Source: Bacillota bacterium (GTDB lineage Bacteria > Bacillota > Clostridia > Lachnospirales > Cellulosilyticaceae). From it: DNA of 6,425 nt. The notes under the pieces are model-generated. The model was not told the DNA's origin, did no database searches, and saw only the letters and a program-made list of their open reading frames with translations. The stretch spans positions 1 through 6,425 of the forward strand of contig JAEYNQ010000022.1 in assembly GCA_023412455.1 (NCBI GenBank), given 5' to 3'. Within the stretch, counting starts at the first letter, position 1. Every line of letters starts with the position of its first letter. Of this stretch, positions 5,621-6,425 are shown in pieces. The position numbers and the translations under genes were made by a program.

Positions 5621-6268
5621 ATGAAAAATCTAGTTAGAGAACCCGTTAATGCCTTTACTCACTTAATCGGTGCTGGCCTTTCACTTATAGGAACAATCTT
5701 TTTACTCTTCTTAGCTCAAAATTCTTCCGCTGTTACAACAACTGCTATTATTTCTGTGTGCATCTTTGGTATTAGTTTAGTTTTGCTTTATACAGCAAGT
5801 GGTATCTACCATTTCGTTCAAACAACAGATGATATTCTACTACGTTTAAAAAAATTAGACCATTCTATGATTTTTATTTTAATAGCCGGATCCTATACAC
5901 CTTTTGCTATGCTTTCTTTAACAGGTCCTTGGAAATGGGGAATTATCATTTCAGTCTGGAGTTTAGCCCTTATAGGCATTACTCTAAAAATGCTTTGGAT
6001 TGATATGCCTAGATGGCTTTCTACTCTTTTCTATATTGGAATGGGATGGATCGCTCTTTTTGCACTCAAACCCCTCTATGCTTCCCTTTCTTTAGGTGGC
6101 TTCTTGTTTTTAGTAGGTGGTGGGGTCATGTATACTATTGGTGGGGTTATCTATGCCATTAAAAAACCTAACCTTTCTATGAACTTTGGATTCCACGAGC
6201 TTTTCCATATCTTCGTCATGCTAGGCAGTGCGTGTCACTACTGGGCGGTATTCCGTTACGTTTTATAG
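5621..6268 (+). CDS. trhA: TrhA/haemolysin III, PAQR-type seven-helix membrane protein
   Basis: From the preferred start the protein has 215 residues (MKNLVREPVNAFTHLIGA), the normal length for the haemolysin III/YqfA family. About seven hydrophobic helices can be drawn, roughly at 13-33, 41-64, 81-100, 107-126, 133-150, 156-180 and 190-212. The CREST superfamily signature is complete: S60xxxH64 in the second helix, D80 followed by H81, and H192xxxH196 in the last helix; the His/Asp set corresponds to the zinc site of adiponectin receptors. The name haemolysin III comes from a Bacillus cereus protein; in most bacteria a role in membrane homeostasis is considered more likely than toxicity. The gene is monocistronic, with its own extended -10 promoter, an inverted repeat in its leader and a strong terminator. 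The in-frame ATG at 5612 would add three residues but overlaps the ribosome site. Confidence 0.93.
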   Translation: MKNLVREPVNAFTHLIGAGLSLIGTIFLLFLAQNSSAVTTTAIISVCIFGISLVLLYTASGIYHFVQTTDDILLRLKKLDHSMIFILIAGSYTPFAMLSLTGPWKWGIIISVWSLALIGITLKMLWIDMPRWLSTLFYIGMGWIALFALKPLYASLSLGGFLFLVGGGVMYTIGGVIYAIKKPNLSMNFGFHELFHIFVMLGSACHYWAVFRYVL

Positions 6269-6301
6269 ATTATAGAAAATGGAGAAGTCCCCTTTCTCAG
6301 A

Positions 6302-6350
6302 AGAGAGCTAAAGGCCATCATTCACATGGCTTTTAGCTCTCTTTTTCTTC
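6302..6350 (+). terminator. Strong intrinsic terminator of trhA
   Basis: The arms 6302-6318 and 6326-6342 form a 17-bp stem with a single G-T position around the loop CATTCAC, followed by TTTTCTTCCTT. It lies 33 bases after the trhA stop. On the minus strand only a weak TCTTCT tail follows, so it would serve a convergent gene less well. Confidence 0.93.
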
Positions 6351-6374
6351 CTTAGTGGACCTCTTCAATCTCCC

Positions 6375-6425
6375 CTATTCCTTTATCCTTATACCCAATT
6401 CTCCTAGGGATTGTTTGCATTCATC
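6375..6425 (-). CDS. Possible C-terminal end of a convergent gene
   Basis: One minus-strand frame is open from the window edge to a TAG at 6377-6375 and encodes DECKQSLGELGIRIKE. The other two minus frames close almost at once. A convergent gene ending just beyond the trhA terminator would be a normal arrangement, but 16 codons cannot prove coding and no family can be named. Confidence 0.2.
   Translation of the reverse strand, partial: DECKQSLGELGIRIKE

Overview
The window is AT-rich (low-GC) bacterial DNA and carries an NfnAB electron-bifurcating transhydrogenase pair, a DUF1836 protein and a haemolysin III/PAQR membrane protein. Together with strong purine-rich Shine-Dalgarno sites, intrinsic terminators and an anaerobe-type redox enzyme, this points to an anaerobic clostridial Firmicute. 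A Lachnospiraceae or Cellulosilyticum-type relative is a guess; no gene here fixes the species.

Layout. Positions 1-1949 (minus) are one long open frame running off the left edge: a secreted FecR-domain protein with at least 649 residues and a very unusual Pro-rich tandem-repeat stalk. Positions 1950-2239 hold its upstream region and the terminator of the next operon. Positions 2240-4465 (minus) are the two-gene operon nfnA-nfnB, with the TAG stop of nfnA directly followed by the ATG of nfnB and a strong terminator just after nfnB. Positions 4466-4803 are a long, extremely AT-rich non-coding leader or spacer with one plausible distant promoter. Positions 4851-5456 (minus) encode a DUF1836 MerR-like helix-turn-helix protein with its own promoter and terminator. 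Positions 5621-6268 (plus) encode a seven-helix TrhA/haemolysin III protein, transcribed divergently from the DUF1836 gene and ending in a near-perfect 17-bp-stem terminator. The last 50 bases may contain the 3' end of a convergent minus-strand gene.

How they work together. NfnA and NfnB form one enzyme that couples NADH, NADPH and ferredoxin pools. The other genes look like separate transcription units. The best candidate for a regulatory link is the divergent DUF1836/trhA region, which contains a perfect 10-bp inverted repeat and an 8-bp palindrome placed like operator sites. The most unusual structure is the fecR-like gene: about 700 bp of its coding sequence is built on a 9-nt (three-codon) period with nested 45-bp units, two of which are identical copies.
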